Positions 17,062-28,661 of a DNA stretch of 34,845 nucleotides are shown piece by piece. The notes beneath the pieces were generated by a model that saw only the letters and a program-made list of their open reading frames with translations, was not told where the DNA came from and ran no database searches. The position numbers and the translations under genes are program-made. The first letter of the stretch is position 1. Each line of letters opens with the position of its first letter. Source of the stretch: Holosporales bacterium (GTDB lineage Bacteria; Pseudomonadota; Alphaproteobacteria; UBA3830; JAIRMZ01). The stretch lies in contig JAITIJ010000067.1 of NCBI GenBank assembly GCA_031279495.1, positions 1 to 34,845 of the forward strand. The letters run 5' to 3'.

Positions 17062-17937
17062 GCTGTAACTGTAAGGACTTGCTTTTGGGTGAGAGATTCT
17101 TTAGATTTCTCTTCGTTGGTTTTTTATTGGGTGCGTTTGCAGCAGGATAGCGTGCGGACCTTTGGTTTGCCTGTTCTGAAATTGTGTTGTCTTAAATTTC
17201 GCTGAATAGTAAAGCGATGAGGGAAGTGGTTGGGGGTGCTGCGTTTTATTGCTTGCATGCTTCTTAATGAGCGCATGAAATTTGGAGCGACGGAGGAAAG
17301 AAGCGTGACAAAGCACCATCTAAAGTGCATGGATAGTTCTGTTTGCAAGGGTAGGCCTTGTGCTTTCGATTCTATCAACGGTCGGCGTCGTGTTGGCGAG
17401 ATGGCTATACACGTGACTCCGCATGTTTTTCGCTTTATAGGCTCTACGCATAGCAACATTAAAGAGATAGGCTCGCGTGTTGGTCCTTGCTATAGAGAAA
17501 ATGCGCTCCTCACTTCTCGTCGTCTATTCCTTACCTCTGGCAAGCAGCTTCGTGTTGACAGGGTGACGCTCTTTGTTCGTCCTTGTTGCAAAGGGAACAT
17601 ATCTCACGTTTCCTACTCTGCACCTTTTGCGTCCAATAAGCAGCACGGTCATGAAAAAACGATCTTGCGCGATGATCATTATCGCCACAGAAGTATATTC
17701 CATATTCTTCGCCATAGGTCGTCTACATCTGACAGCCGGCGTTGTATTAGAGAAACAATCCCGCGCAAGGCCTTCTGTAGCACGCTTCTTTCTCATCTAG
17801 CGCTTGCACCTAAAAGTCAGCACCGCGATTTTAGAAAGACAGCTTCACGTGTTGGTCTTTGCAAGACGGAAGGCGTCTACTATTTTCTCTTGTGCACGAG
17901 ATGTTAAAAGAAAATCTAGAGAATTAAGGAGGTGAAG

Positions 17938-20900
17938 TTGGCTGAGCGATCATTCACAGAGAGGAAGCGGTTTCGGAAAAGTTTCGGCAAAATAACCGAA
18001 ACCCTTGCACTTCCTGATCTTATAGAGTTGCAGCGTTCGTCTTATGAGGCTTTTTTGCAGCTCAAAGTTTTGCCTGCAGAACGCACCTCATCTGGATTGC
18101 AAGGAGTCTTTGCAGCAGCATTTCCAGTTAAGGATTTCTCAGGACATGCGCAAGTTGACTTCTGCTATTACGAATTCGATGAGACTAAATACGACGAGGA
18201 GGAATGCCGTCAGAAAGGCCTTACGTATGCAGCTCCTCTGCGCACTACTTTTCGCCTAATCGTTTGGGATGTCGACGACGATACAGGAGCAAAAACAATC
18301 CGCGACATCAAAGAACAAGCGGTCTACATGGGTGATATGCCACTTATGACACGCAGCGGAACGTTTATTGTCAATGGCATTGAACGCGTCGTCGTCTCGC
18401 AGATGCAGCGCTCCCCCGGTGTTTCTTTTGATCACGACAAAGGTAAAACACATTCCTCAGGAAAATTACTCTTTTCAGCTCATATTGTGCCGTACCGAGG
18501 CTCATGGCTCGATTTTGAGTTCGACGCCAAAGATCACCTTTATGTTCGCATAGATCGCAAGCGCAAAGTTTTGGCAACGACATTCCTCATGGCTCTTGAT
18601 AGTGCGCAAACAGAAGCACTCCGTATTGAGCGCGAAAAAGACGGTAAAGCTGTTAAATATTCTGAGGTCACAGGCATGTCACGCGAAGAGATTTTGCGTG
18701 CTTTCTATAATGTCGTGATTTACTCTAAGACAAAAAAAGGAGATTGGCAGCGCGCTTACACGCCTGCGGAATGGCAATCAGTTAAGATCTCGCGAGATTT
18801 GGTCGATGCAAGCTCTGGACAGGTTATCGCGAAAGCGGGAACAAAATTCACGAGCCGTTTGGCCCAAAAATTATACGACGAAGGGCTTCGCAAGGTTCGC
18901 ATTCTACCAGAAGAACTGGTCGGCGCGTATGTCGCTGATGATTTTATCGACGAATCCAACGGCCTTGTGCTTATTGATGCGGGAGCGGAACTGACAGAAG
19001 AGCTTCTCCATGTTTTCGAAGAAAATGGAGGGAAAGAGCTTGCAACCCTTGCAATTGATCGCCTTAACACAGGTGCGTATATACGCGATACGCTTAATAT
19101 AGATAAAAATAATTCTCGCGAAGAAGCTTTGTTCGAAATATATCGTGTACTCCGTCCGGGAGAGCCACCCACTGTTGATGGTGCGGCCGAACTCTTTCGC
19201 AGTCTTTTTTTTGATCAAGAGCGTTATGATCTGTCTGCGGTTGGACGTGTAAAGCTAAATGTTCGCCTTGAGAAAGACACGCAAGATGATTTGCGGACCC
19301 TTACAAAAGACGACGTCTTGAGGATTCTTAAAATACTGCATGAGTTAAAAGACGGGCGTGGAGAAATCGATGATATCGACAACTTGGGCAATCGTCGTGT
19401 TCGTTCAGTCGGGGAACTACTTGAAAATCAGTTCCGGATAGGGCTCTCTCGAATGGAACGTTCTATTCGAGAGCGCATGGGGTCTCCTGATGTTGGAAAC
19501 GCGATGCCTAACGATATTATCAACGCGAAACCTGTCAGCGTTGCCATCCGCGAGTTTTTTACTTCTTCGCAGTTGTCTCAATTTATGGATCAGACTAATC
19601 CATTAGCTGAGATTACTCACAAACGACGATTGTCTGCGTTAGGGTCCGGAGGACTAACTCGCGAGCGAGCTGGGTTCGAGGTGCGCGATGTGCACCCCAC
19701 GCACTACGGCCGTATTTGCCCGATTGAGACACCAGAAGGTCCTAACATCGGTTTGATCAACTCTTTGGCAACTTTCGCACGCGTTAATAAATATGGGTTC
19801 ATTGAGTCTCCGTATCGCAAAGTTGTCAATGGTCGCGTTACAGATGAGATCATATATCTTTCTGCTATGGAGGAAGCGCGACATACCATTGCGCAAGCTA
19901 ATGCTGCACAAGATGCTAAGGGCTGTTTTACTGATGAATTCGTCATTTGTCGCCAGAAGGGAGAAACGATTAATGCGCCGCGCGATGCGATCACTCTAGT
20001 CGATGTTTCTACTAAGCAAGTTGTTTCTGTTGCCGCCTCTCTCATTCCATTTCTTGAAAACGATGACACAAGCCGAGCTTTAATGGGGTCCAACATGCAG
20101 CGCCAATCTGTCTCGCTGTTGCGCACAGAGGCACCATTAGTTGGTACCGGCATGGAGAGTGTTGTTGCGCGTGATTCTGGGGTTGTTGTGGTTGCTAAAC
20201 GCGATGGTGTGGTGGACCAAGTAGATGCGCAACGCATCGTGGTCCGCACCTTTGAGGAATCGGATGACACAACTGTCGGTGTTGATATCTATAATCTGCG
20301 GAAATTCGAGCGTTCGAATCAAAGTACGTGTATTAACCAAAAGCCGCTTGTGCGTTGCGGAGATACCGTCAAGGCGGGTGACATTATTGCCGATGGTCCT
20401 TCTACACAACTTGGAGAGCTTGCTCTTGGACAAAATATGTTAGTTGCATTCATGTTGTGGAACGGCTACGGCTTTGAAGATGCGATTCTTCTCTCAGAGC
20501 GTGTTGTGCGCGATGACCTATTTACTTCTATCCACATTGAGGAATTCGAAGTCATGGCACGTGACACGAAGCTCGGCAACGAAGAGATTACACGTGATGT
20601 GCCCAATGTTGGCGATGAAGGGCTGCGTCATCTTGATGAAGCCGGGATTGTGCATGTCGGTGCCGAGGTTCAAGCTGGAGATATCCTGGTCGGCAAAGTA
20701 ACTCCCAAAGGCGAGTCACCGATGACCCCGGAAGAAAAGCTTCTTCGCGCAATTTTTGGTGAACGTGCTTCAGATGTACGCGATTCCTCGCTGCGTATCC
20801 CGCCAGGAGTCTATGGCACCGTTGTCGATGTGAAGGTCTTCACACGTCGCGGAGTTGAAAAGGACGAGCGCGCTTTAGCAGTCGAGAAAGCAGAAATCGA

Positions 20901-22188
20901 TGCACTGACAAAAGATTGTGATGCTGAGCGCAGTATTCTAGAACGCAGTTTTTATGCACAAATGGAAAAGTTGTTAATCGGCCAAATCGTTGCCAATGGT
21001 CCGAAAGGAGTTACTGCTGGTAGTAAAATAAACGCCAGTGTCCTAGCAGGGCTCTCAAAAGGTCAATGGCGTCAAATCGTCGTTGAAGATGCTAAAGTTA
21101 TGCTTAGAATAGAGGATCTGCAAAAACGGTTTGATAAAGGTGTGGAGCATCTGCGCAGGTGGTTTGACAACAAGGTCGAGAAGGTCCGGCGTGGAGATGA
21201 TTTGATGCCCGGCGTTCTTAAAATGGTCAAGGTCTTTGTCGCAGTGAAGCGAAAGATTCAACCGGGGGACAAAGTTGCGGGTCGACACGGAAACAAGGGT
21301 GTTGTTTCGCGCATCTTGCCAATTGAAGATATGCCGCATCTCGAAGATGGTACTCCTGTGGACATAGTGCTGAATCCGTTAGGCGTGCCCTCTCGTATGA
21401 ACATCGGGCAAATTCTGGAGACGCATCTTGGATGGGCCTCACATGCCCTTGGAGAGCGCGTACGCTCAATTCTATCCAATATGGGCAGTGCCAAAAAAGA
21501 TATAGGAGCCTTACGTCAAGAGCTTAAAGAGATTTTTGGCTCATCTGAAGATTGTACAGATATCGATGCATTGGGTGATTACGAAATGGTCGAGCTTGCT
21601 ACGCATCTAACGCGTGGCATTCCTATGGCAACCCCTGTGTTTGATGGCGCGCATGAGGACGACATCGTCGAGCATCTTAAAAAAGCTGGGCTGGATCCCT
21701 CTGGCCAAGTTACACTCTACGACGGTCGAACTGGAGAACCCTTCGATCGCAAGGTGACTGTGGGCTATATTTATATGTTAAAACTCGATCATATGATCGA
21801 TGATAAATTGCACGCGCGTTCTATCGGTCCTTACAGCCTTGTGACGCAACAACCATTGGGGGGCAAGGCGCAGTTTGGTGGTCAACGATTCGGAGAGATG
21901 GAAGTTTGGGCGCTGCAGGCTTATGGTGCTTCTTACACATTGCAGGAAATGTTGACAGTGAAGTCTGACGATATCACAGGTCGCATCAAGGCTTATGAAG
22001 CTATTGTACGGGGGGATGAGAATATTGAGTGTGGTATTCCGGAATCTTTTCGGGTTCTTGTCAAGGAACTGCATTCTCTAGCACTAAATGTCGAGTTCCA
22101 TCAACATACATTGCCAGAAGCGGAAAAATCCTCGGAACCAACCCCTGAATCTGTTTTTGGAAACGCACCAGCAGAGCAGCACATTTAG
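17938..22188 (+). CDS. rpoB: DNA-directed RNA polymerase subunit beta
   Basis: Full-length beta; [74 protein letters not shown] at 17938 preferred over GTG at 17932 because SD AAGGAGG overlaps the GTG. Confidence 0.96.
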   Translation: MAERSFTERKRFRKSFGKITETLALPDLIELQRSSYEAFLQLKVLPAERTSSGLQGVFAAAFPVKDFSGHAQVDFCYYEFDETKYDEEECRQKGLTYAAPLRTTFRLIVWDVDDDTGAKTIRDIKEQAVYMGDMPLMTRSGTFIVNGIERVVVSQMQRSPGVSFDHDKGKTHSSGKLLFSAHIVPYRGSWLDFEFDAKDHLYVRIDRKRKVLATTFLMALDSAQTEALRIEREKDGKAVKYSEVTGMSREEILRAFYNVVIYSKTKKGDWQRAYTPAEWQSVKISRDLVDASSGQVIAKAGTKFTSRLAQKLYDEGLRKVRILPEELVGAYVADDFIDESNGLVLIDAGAELTEELLHVFEENGGKELATLAIDRLNTGAYIRDTLNIDKNNSREEALFEIYRVLRPGEPPTVDGAAELFRSLFFDQERYDLSAVGRVKLNVRLEKDTQDDLRTLTKDDVLRILKILHELKDGRGEIDDIDNLGNRRVRSVGELLENQFRIGLSRMERSIRERMGSPDVGNAMPNDIINAKPVSVAIREFFTSSQLSQFMDQTNPLAEITHKRRLSALGSGGLTRERAGFEVRDVHPTHYGRICPIETPEGPNIGLINSLATFARVNKYGFIESPYRKVVNGRVTDEIIYLSAMEEARHTIAQANAAQDAKGCFTDEFVICRQKGETINAPRDAITLVDVSTKQVVSVAASLIPFLENDDTSRALMGSNMQRQSVSLLRTEAPLVGTGMESVVARDSGVVVVAKRDGVVDQVDAQRIVVRTFEESDDTTVGVDIYNLRKFERSNQSTCINQKPLVRCGDTVKAGDIIADGPSTQLGELALGQNMLVAFMLWNGYGFEDAILLSERVVRDDLFTSIHIEEFEVMARDTKLGNEEITRDVPNVGDEGLRHLDEAGIVHVGAEVQAGDILVGKVTPKGESPMTPEEKLLRAIFGERASDVRDSSLRIPPGVYGTVVDVKVFTRRGVEKDERALAVEKAEIDALTKDCDAERSILERSFYAQMEKLLIGQIVANGPKGVTAGSKINASVLAGLSKGQWRQIVVEDAKVMLRIEDLQKRFDKGVEHLRRWFDNKVEKVRRGDDLMPGVLKMVKVFVAVKRKIQPGDKVAGRHGNKGVVSRILPIEDMPHLEDGTPVDIVLNPLGVPSRMNIGQILETHLGWASHALGERVRSILSNMGSAKKDIGALRQELKEIFGSSEDCTDIDALGDYEMVELATHLTRGIPMATPVFDGAHEDDIVEHLKKAGLDPSGQVTLYDGRTGEPFDRKVTVGYIYMLKLDHMIDDKLHARSIGPYSLVTQQPLGGKAQFGGQRFGEMEVWALQAYGASYTLQEMLTVKSDDITGRIKAYEAIVRGDENIECGIPESFRVLVKELHSLALNVEFHQHTLPEAEKSSEPTPESVFGNAPAEQHI

Positions 22189-22203
22189 GAAAGGAGCACA
22201 GAA

Positions 22204-25200
22204 ATGGTAGATCGATTCCAGCGGATTTTTGGTCAAGCAGCCAATCCTGATGATTTTGATGCCATTCGGATTTCTCTCGCAAGTCCAGAGAGAATTCGCT
22301 CTTGGTCTTTCGGTGAAGTGAAAAAACCAGAAACGATTAACTACCGTACGTTCAAACCCGAACGTGACGGATTGTTTTGTGCGCGCATTTTTGGCCCGAC
22401 GAAGGACTACGAGTGCCTTTGTGGCAAATATAAACGCATGAAATATCGTGGTGTGGTATGCGAAAAATGTGGCGTTGAGGTGACGCTTTCAAAGGTTAGG
22501 CGCGAACGTATGGGGCATATCGAACTCGCTGCTCCTGTTGCCCATATTTGGTTCACGAAATCTGTACCCAGCCGAGTTGCTCTGCTGCTTGATATGCCTA
22601 TGCAAGATATGGAGCGTGTCCTGTATTTCGAGAACTTCGTCGTAACCGAGCCAGGTTTAACACCATTTAGTCTTTATCAGCTTCTGACAGAAGATGAATA
22701 CTTACGAGCGCAAGATGAATACGGTGAAGACGCTTTCAGCGCCAGCATCGGTGCAGAGGCGCTACGAACGATGCTGCTTTCTTTGGATCTTAACGAAACT
22801 GCTGCTCACCTACGCACAGAGCTGGTGGAAACTAATTCCGAAATGCGACGTCGGCGCATTGTTAAGCGCTTGAAACTCGTTGAGTCGTTTTTGCAGTCGC
22901 ATTCTCGTCCGGAATGGATGATTCTCAGCTGTATTCCTGTTATTCCACCAGAATTACGACCTCTTGTACCTCTTGATGGTGGGCGATTTGCCACGTCTGA
23001 TCTTAACGATTTGTACCGACGTGTTATTAACCGCAATAACCGTCTTAAGCGTTTGATCGAGCTCCGTGCTCCCGATATCATCGTTCGCAACGAGAAGAGA
23101 ATGTTGCAAGAATCCGTCGATGCTCTGTTCGACAATGGACGCCGCGGCAGGGTTATCACAGGAACCAATCGACGGCCACTTAAGTCTTTATCGGATATGC
23201 TCAAAGGGAAGCAAGGGCGATTCCGCCAGAACCTACTCGGAAAGCGCGTCGACTATTCCGGCCGCAGTGTCATCGTTGTAGGCCCGAAACTTAAATTACA
23301 TCAATGCGGTTTGCCGAAGCGCATGGCGTTGGAGCTTTTTAAGCCTTTTGTTTATTCGCGCTTAGAACGCTACGGACTTGCGAGCACGCTAAAAGCTGCT
23401 AAGCGTATGGTAGAAAAAGAGCATCCTGGTGTTTGGGATGTCTTAGAAGAAGTTATTCGCGAGCATCCGGTCTTATTGAACCGCGCTCCGACTCTACATA
23501 GGCTGGGCATCCAAGCTTTTGAGCCGATGCTTATCGAGGGGAAAGCCATTCAGCTCCATCCGCTGGTTTGTACTGCTTTCGGTGCTGACTTTGATGGCGA
23601 CCAAATGGCAGTTCACGTACCACTTTCGTTAGAAGCGCAGCTAGAAGCGCGCGTCCTGATGATGTCGACGAATAATATTCTTAGTCCTGCAAACGGTCGA
23701 CCGATTATTGTGCCAACCAAAGATGTTGTGTTGGGTCTCTATTACCTTACTAGCGAACGTGAGAAAGCGCTGGGAGAAGGCATGGTGTTCAGTTCCATTG
23801 GCGAAATTGAGCACGCCTTGCATGAAAGAGCCGTCAGTTTGCAAGCGCGCATCGCAGCTCGTTGCGAGGAGTATCAGCCAGATGGCTCAATTAAACGTGT
23901 GCGCGTTCAGACGACTCCTGGTCGCATGCTGTTGTCCACAATTATGCCGAAAGGGCCGCATATTCCATTCCGCGCCATCAATAGGCAACTCACCAGCAAG
24001 GACGTAATAGGGCTCGTTGGACAGGTCTATCAGCATTATGGTCAGAAAGAGACCGTTCTTTTTGCTGATCATATGGTTCAACTTAGCTTTAAGGCCGTGA
24101 CAGAGTCTGGAATCTCATTCGGCAAAGATGACCTAGTCATTCCGCAAGAAAAGCAGAAGATCATCGCTAAAACGCGCGCAAAAGTAGCCGAATATGAGCA
24201 GCAATATCTAGATGGTCTAATTACACAAGGCGAAAAATACAACAAAGTGGTTGATGCATGGACACAATGCAACGAGGCGGTGTCAGAAGTTATGATGAAG
24301 CGCATTTCTACGGTTAAGCCAGGGGAATACGAGAACGCGATCTACACGATGGCACACTCTGGAGCCCGTGGTTCAGCTACTCAAATGCGGCAAATCATCG
24401 GTATGCGTGGTTTGATGGCTAAATCCTCAGGTCAGATCGTTGAAACTCCAATTACCTCTAATTTCAAAGAGGGATTAACGGTGCTTGAATACTTCACCTC
24501 TGCCCACGGTGCTCGTAAAGGTCTTGCAGATACAGCGCTAAAAACAGCGAATTCTGGATATTTGACACGGCGCTTGGTTGATGTGGCGCTGGATTGTGTC
24601 GTTTCCATCGAAGATTGCGGAACATCGCATGGCATTACCTTGAAAGAGGTAATGGAAGACGGAGAAATCACCGTTCCTTTGTCGGTGCGGGCTTTGGGCC
24701 GTACGGTTGCAGAGGATATCGTGGACAGAACCACAGAAAAAGTGATCATCACGCGAGACACCATGATCGACGAGGCATTATTGCCAGTTCTTGAGGCTGC
24801 TGGAATCACTGAGATCAAGGTCCGATCTGCTTTAACCTGCGAAGCCAAGATTGGGGTCTGCGCTAAATGTTATGGACGTGATTTGGCCAAAAGCCGTCCG
24901 GTTAATGTCGGAGAAGCTGTTGGCGTTATTGCGGCACAGTCGATTGGTGAGCCTGGAACGCAGTTGACTCTACACACTTTCCACGTCGGAGGTGCGGCGC
25001 AAGGTAGCTCAAAACAATCCTCTACTGAAGCTTCTCTAGATGCGACTGTCTCTATTCGCAATCGGAATGTGGTAGAAGACACCTCCGGTCGCAAGATTGT
25101 AATGGGACGTCATGTGGAGGTTGTCTTGAAAGATGCCCGCGGACGTGAACGCGCGAGCTATAAACCGCCATATGGCGCCACCTTGCGCGTGGATGATGAC

Positions 25201-26340
25201 GACAAGGTGACTAAGGGGCAATGCTTAGCAGAATGGGATCCGTATACGCTACCGCTTATTGCAGAGCGCGGTGGACGTGCGCAGTTTCTAGACCTCATTG
25301 AAGGAGTTTCTTTACGCGAGGCGACAGATGAAACGACAGGTATCACCACGCGCGTTGTAATGGATTGGCGTCAGCAAGCACATACCGCAGATCTTAGACC
25401 GCGTATTGTGTTGTGTGATGAAAGCGGAGCACCGCTTACTCTCGCGAATGGTCAAGAGATCCGGTATTTCTTGGCGGCGGATGCGACACTAAATGTCAAC
25501 AATGGAGACGAGATTCATGTTGGTGATGTTCTTGCACGCATTCCACAAGAGGCTAGCAAAACACGCGATATCACAGGCGGTTTGCCACGTGTCTCTGAGC
25601 TTTTTGAGGCGCGGAAACCAAAAGATTGTGCGGTGATCAGCGAATATGATGGTCATATTGAGTTCGGCAAAGACTATAAAGGCAAGCGCCGTATTATCCT
25701 ACGGCCACATGACGAATCTTTGCCTCCGGTCGAATATCTTGCCCCCAAATGGCGCTATGTTGCGGTGCAGGAAGGCGATGTTGTGAGCAAAGGAGAAGTC
25801 TTGATTGATGGCAATCCTGTTCCGCATGATATTTTGCAAGTTCTTGGCGTAGAAGCGCTTGCAGATCACTTGGTCAACGAGATCCAAGCCGTCTATCGGC
25901 TTCAGGGTGTTAAAATCGACGACAAACACATCGAGATCATCGTATGCCAGATGCTGCAAAAAGTTGAGGTCACCGACCCAGGTGACACGATGCTGCTAAA
26001 TGGCGAAACGGTTGATCATGATGAATTCGAGGAGATGAACGAGCATATTCGTCAACGCGGTGGCAAATTGGCGAAAGCAAAACCCATCTTGCAAGGAATT
26101 ACCAAGGCGTCCTTGCAGACTAAGTCCTTCCTTTCTGCAGCTGCGTTCCAAGAAACAACGCGTGTGCTGGCCGAAGTGGCTGTTAGCAGCAAATCAGATC
26201 ATTTGGCCGGCCTCAAGGAGAACGTTATCGTTGGCCGCTTGATTCCTGTTGGAACAGGGGCTTCTATCGCGCGGTACAAGTCTATGGCTGCCCTTCGAGA
26301 CACGGAATCTCTCAGCAAAGAAAGGGCAGCTGTTGCTTAA
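22204..26340 (+). CDS. rpoC: DNA-directed RNA polymerase subunit beta'
   Basis: Full-length beta'; [52 protein letters not shown]; Zn-binding [23 protein letters not shown]. Confidence 0.98.
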   Translation: MVDRFQRIFGQAANPDDFDAIRISLASPERIRSWSFGEVKKPETINYRTFKPERDGLFCARIFGPTKDYECLCGKYKRMKYRGVVCEKCGVEVTLSKVRRERMGHIELAAPVAHIWFTKSVPSRVALLLDMPMQDMERVLYFENFVVTEPGLTPFSLYQLLTEDEYLRAQDEYGEDAFSASIGAEALRTMLLSLDLNETAAHLRTELVETNSEMRRRRIVKRLKLVESFLQSHSRPEWMILSCIPVIPPELRPLVPLDGGRFATSDLNDLYRRVINRNNRLKRLIELRAPDIIVRNEKRMLQESVDALFDNGRRGRVITGTNRRPLKSLSDMLKGKQGRFRQNLLGKRVDYSGRSVIVVGPKLKLHQCGLPKRMALELFKPFVYSRLERYGLASTLKAAKRMVEKEHPGVWDVLEEVIREHPVLLNRAPTLHRLGIQAFEPMLIEGKAIQLHPLVCTAFGADFDGDQMAVHVPLSLEAQLEARVLMMSTNNILSPANGRPIIVPTKDVVLGLYYLTSEREKALGEGMVFSSIGEIEHALHERAVSLQARIAARCEEYQPDGSIKRVRVQTTPGRMLLSTIMPKGPHIPFRAINRQLTSKDVIGLVGQVYQHYGQKETVLFADHMVQLSFKAVTESGISFGKDDLVIPQEKQKIIAKTRAKVAEYEQQYLDGLITQGEKYNKVVDAWTQCNEAVSEVMMKRISTVKPGEYENAIYTMAHSGARGSATQMRQIIGMRGLMAKSSGQIVETPITSNFKEGLTVLEYFTSAHGARKGLADTALKTANSGYLTRRLVDVALDCVVSIEDCGTSHGITLKEVMEDGEITVPLSVRALGRTVAEDIVDRTTEKVIITRDTMIDEALLPVLEAAGITEIKVRSALTCEAKIGVCAKCYGRDLAKSRPVNVGEAVGVIAAQSIGEPGTQLTLHTFHVGGAAQGSSKQSSTEASLDATVSIRNRNVVEDTSGRKIVMGRHVEVVLKDARGRERASYKPPYGATLRVDDDDKVTKGQCLAEWDPYTLPLIAERGGRAQFLDLIEGVSLREATDETTGITTRVVMDWRQQAHTADLRPRIVLCDESGAPLTLANGQEIRYFLAADATLNVNNGDEIHVGDVLARIPQEASKTRDITGGLPRVSELFEARKPKDCAVISEYDGHIEFGKDYKGKRRIILRPHDESLPPVEYLAPKWRYVAVQEGDVVSKGEVLIDGNPVPHDILQVLGVEALADHLVNEIQAVYRLQGVKIDDKHIEIIVCQMLQKVEVTDPGDTMLLNGETVDHDEFEEMNEHIRQRGGKLAKAKPILQGITKASLQTKSFLSAAAFQETTRVLAEVAVSSKSDHLAGLKENVIVGRLIPVGTGASIARYKSMAALRDTESLSKERAAVA

Positions 26341-26412
26341 GAAGAGGCAGCAGTCGAGAGAATGAGAAAAAATGGAAAGAAGTGCGCAAAGGGTGTGTGG
26401 TGGAATTCTCAA

Positions 26413-26438
26413 TGACCCGTTCTTTGGTCGGTTTTTTT
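26413..26438 (+). terminator. Weak rho-independent terminator candidate after rpoC
   Basis: TGACCCGTTCTTTGGTCGGTTTTTTT: short GACC/GGTC stem followed by seven T. Confidence 0.35.
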
Positions 26439-26903
26439 ACTTGGGAAGCGTGAGCACATCTGAGGTGCAATCTGAAACATAACTTCGGTTAGACGAGAAG
26501 AACTTTCGTAATAATATCAAGACTATTTGGAATCGCGTTGCAGACCCTGTTTCAGAGCACGCAATGTCATCTAGTCGGCTAACAAAATTCCTGAGAATGA
26601 AAGCGGATTGCTATTTAATTGTACATTTAGCAAACAATGGGTAGGAGCATCGCACACATTAAAGGGAATGAGTCTCCTTTTTTTTCACTGCAACTCTCTT
26701 GCCTCATTTGACATGCGGTCTAGCGTTATTTCCTTTTAGATGAGGCGCGAAAGATGTCTCATAAGACTTGGCTATGACAAGTTAGAGTCTACAGTTTTTC
26801 TAGTTTCTGCACGAGCTTTTAAAGAAAAGACGAAATACGGAAAGCTCGTTTCTGTATAGAGAATGGGGCCTCTGTGAAGGCAATGGCCCATTGTTTAGAA
26901 GGT

Positions 26904-27113
26904 TTATAGAGCTGCTTGAACCTGGCGCGTCAGCTCGACCAATTCTGGATCTTGGATGCCATGCTCGATCACAACCTTTGCTGCGGTTTGACGTGTTTCA
27001 GGATCTGGATTCTCTAATTGTTCTCGCAAAACATCCGTCGGTGGATGCATCGCTTCTGCATAAAAAGTTGCCAGTGCGGCGATTGATGTTAGTAGTTTAC
27101 AAGTGTTGTTCAT
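26904..27113 (-). CDS. Small predicted secreted protein (69 aa precursor, ~48 aa mature), family unknown
   Basis: MNNTCKLLTSIAALATFYAEA|MHPPTDVLREQLENPDPETRQTAAKVVIEHGIQDPELVELTRQVQAAL*; signal-peptide-like N-terminus with AEA site; SD GGAG five to eight nt before the ATG; promoter upstream. Confidence 0.65.
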   Translation of the reverse strand: MNNTCKLLTSIAALATFYAEAMHPPTDVLREQLENPDPETRQTAAKVVIEHGIQDPELVELTRQVQAAL

Positions 27114-27143
27114 TTTCACTCTCCATTTTTTGAACATGAGGGA

Positions 27144-27174
27144 AGTATATCACGTCCCCCCCCCTATTTGTCAA
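27144..27174 (-). promoter_or_regulatory. Sigma70-like promoter with G9 homopolymer in the spacer
   Basis: Minus strand TTGACA (27174-27169), 19-nt spacer containing GGGGGGGGG (27164-27156), TATACT (27149-27144), about 30 nt upstream of the small-protein ATG. Confidence 0.7.
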
Positions 27175-27445
27175 GTTTCTGGAGAAGGTTTTTGCAATCT
27201 TATTGCCTCTTCTTGAAGTTGTTGCACAACCGACCTGCTGCACAGAAACAAGTAAGGCAAGAAAAGAAGGGAGGGGGTGAGCTTTGATTTTGTTTTGCTT
27301 GCAACGTAATTGAACGAATGGGAAGAGCATACGAGTCTTTCTGAATGGAATAGAGAATCTTCTTACTCCGTCCATTCACCTCTCACAACAAGTCCAATCT
27401 CATACAAATCCCCACTCCCCAGTATACCCAGTTCTCTTGCAGGAA

Positions 27446-27474
27446 TTGACACCAAGGAGATCACTCGATACAAC
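27446..27474 (+). promoter_or_regulatory. Putative promoter of tRNA-Ser
   Basis: TTGACA (27446-27451), 17-nt spacer, TACAAC (27469-27474), 8 nt before the tRNA 5' end. Confidence 0.6.
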
Positions 27475-27482
27475 CGACGCCA

Positions 27483-27573
27483 GGATGGGTGGCCGAGCGG
27501 TCGAAGGCGCACGCCTGGAAAGTGTGTATGCGGTTCTCCCGCATCGTGGGTTCGAATCCCACCCCATCCGCCA
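27483..27573 (+). tRNA. tRNA-Ser (anticodon GGA), CCA encoded
   Basis: GGATGGGTGGCCGAGCGGTCGAAGGCGCACGCCTGGAAAGTGTGTATGCGGTTCTCCCGCATCGTGGGTTCGAATCCCACCCCATCCGCCA; class II tRNA with variable arm. Confidence 0.96.
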
Positions 27574-27933
27574 GAAAACGCTTTTCTAAGCAGATTCTTA
27601 TCAAAAAATCGCAACCTCTATCCTTTGAGGATTATCAGAAATGTTTTCATCTATGGTGGTTTCAGAAAAACAAAGACCAACGATCCTGCAGAGTTCTTAT
27701 GGCGCGTCATGACCTTTTAAAAGACTCGTTCCATTCTCTTCAGTATTAAGTCCTCCGCAAAAGTAGAGGAGAAAGAGAATATAAAGGAATTGCTTGTCTT
27801 CTCAGCAAGGCCCTATCAGTCTTCTTTTGTTGGTAAAACTCTACATGTGCTACTTTAATTGATGGACCAACTTCGCTGCCTTGTTGTATCCTTTGTTTAT
27901 TCAGTAAAGGCTCACTATTCTTCGCAGCAAACA

Positions 27934-28617
27934 CTACAGATTCCACAGAGATTCTTTCATGCCTGCGCAAAAAGCTTTGTGCGCAACGATTTCTTCTTGA
28001 GTTGGTGCAAATACCCGGTGTGGATATTTCTTAACAAAAGCAGTACCAGCAACTTTTTGCTGATTTGAGCTTTCAAGAGCAAGCCCTGCTTGTTTGCCAC
28101 CCATAAGATACAGGTACACTTCGGCTAGCAACGTGCAGTCTAACAAAGCCCCGTGTAAGGTGCGCTGCGAGCTATCCACGTTAAAACGCCGACACAACGC
28201 ATCTAGACTCGCAGGTGCTCCAGGAAACAGGCGGCGCGCCAAAGAAAGCGTATCGATAACACGATCGGTTCTTAACGGCGGCTTATCAAGACGTGCGAGC
28301 TCTGCATTTAAAAATCTTATATCGAATGAAGCGTTGTGAATAACCAGTTGATCTTCAGCAATAAAATCCAGAAAATCCTCAGCAATCTGCTCAAATAAAG
28401 GAAAGTCCTTCAGAAAAGCGTACGTCAAACCTGTGACAGCCGAGGCCTCAGGATGCACTTCTCGCTGTGGATTAATGTATGTATGGAACGTTCTTCCTGT
28501 TGGCACAAAGTTATAAATCTCCACACAGCCGATTTCTACAACGCGATCCCCGTTCTTTGAGTCTAAGCCTGTTGTTTCTGTATCTAAAACAATTTTCCTA
28601 TGCACATTAACACTCAC
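27934..28617 (-). CDS. dnaQ: DNA polymerase III epsilon subunit (3'-5' exonuclease)
   Basis: KIVLDTETTGLDSKNGDRVVEIGCVEI, HNASFDIRFLN, LHGALLDCTLLAEVYL (ExoI-III motifs). Confidence 0.94.
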   Translation of the reverse strand: MSVNVHRKIVLDTETTGLDSKNGDRVVEIGCVEIYNFVPTGRTFHTYINPQREVHPEASAVTGLTYAFLKDFPLFEQIAEDFLDFIAEDQLVIHNASFDIRFLNAELARLDKPPLRTDRVIDTLSLARRLFPGAPASLDALCRRFNVDSSQRTLHGALLDCTLLAEVYLYLMGGKQAGLALESSNQQKVAGTAFVKKYPHRVFAPTQEEIVAHKAFCAGMKESLWNL

Positions 28618-28661
28618 GCAACACTCTTCTTATAATCTAATAGCAGATATAAGGAGAAACA

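Noticed and set aside
17230-17907. Calling the 225-aa ORF a confident CDS
   Set aside because: No recognised family, no clear SD, odd Cys/Arg/His composition; kept as a finding only.
19540-19680. Rifampicin-resistance substitution in rpoB cluster I ([20 protein letters not shown])
   Set aside because: Differences from E. coli (T, A, L) look like ordinary lineage variation; key D516, H526 and S531 equivalents are retained.
19704-20270. 188-aa minus-strand ORF inside rpoB
   Set aside because: Antisense shadow of a highly conserved rpoB region; no independent signal.
26441-26890. Hidden gene or ncRNA in the gap after rpoC
   Set aside because: No ORF with plausible coding character and no structure I could support by eye; needs blastx and RNA-seq.
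27310-27749. ORFs 27310-27720 (+), 27489-27749 (+) and 27363-27614 (-)
   Set aside because: All run through tRNA-Ser(GGA); the minus one (GGIRTHDAGEPHTHFPGVRLRPLGHPS) is the familiar spurious translation antisense to a tRNA-Ser.
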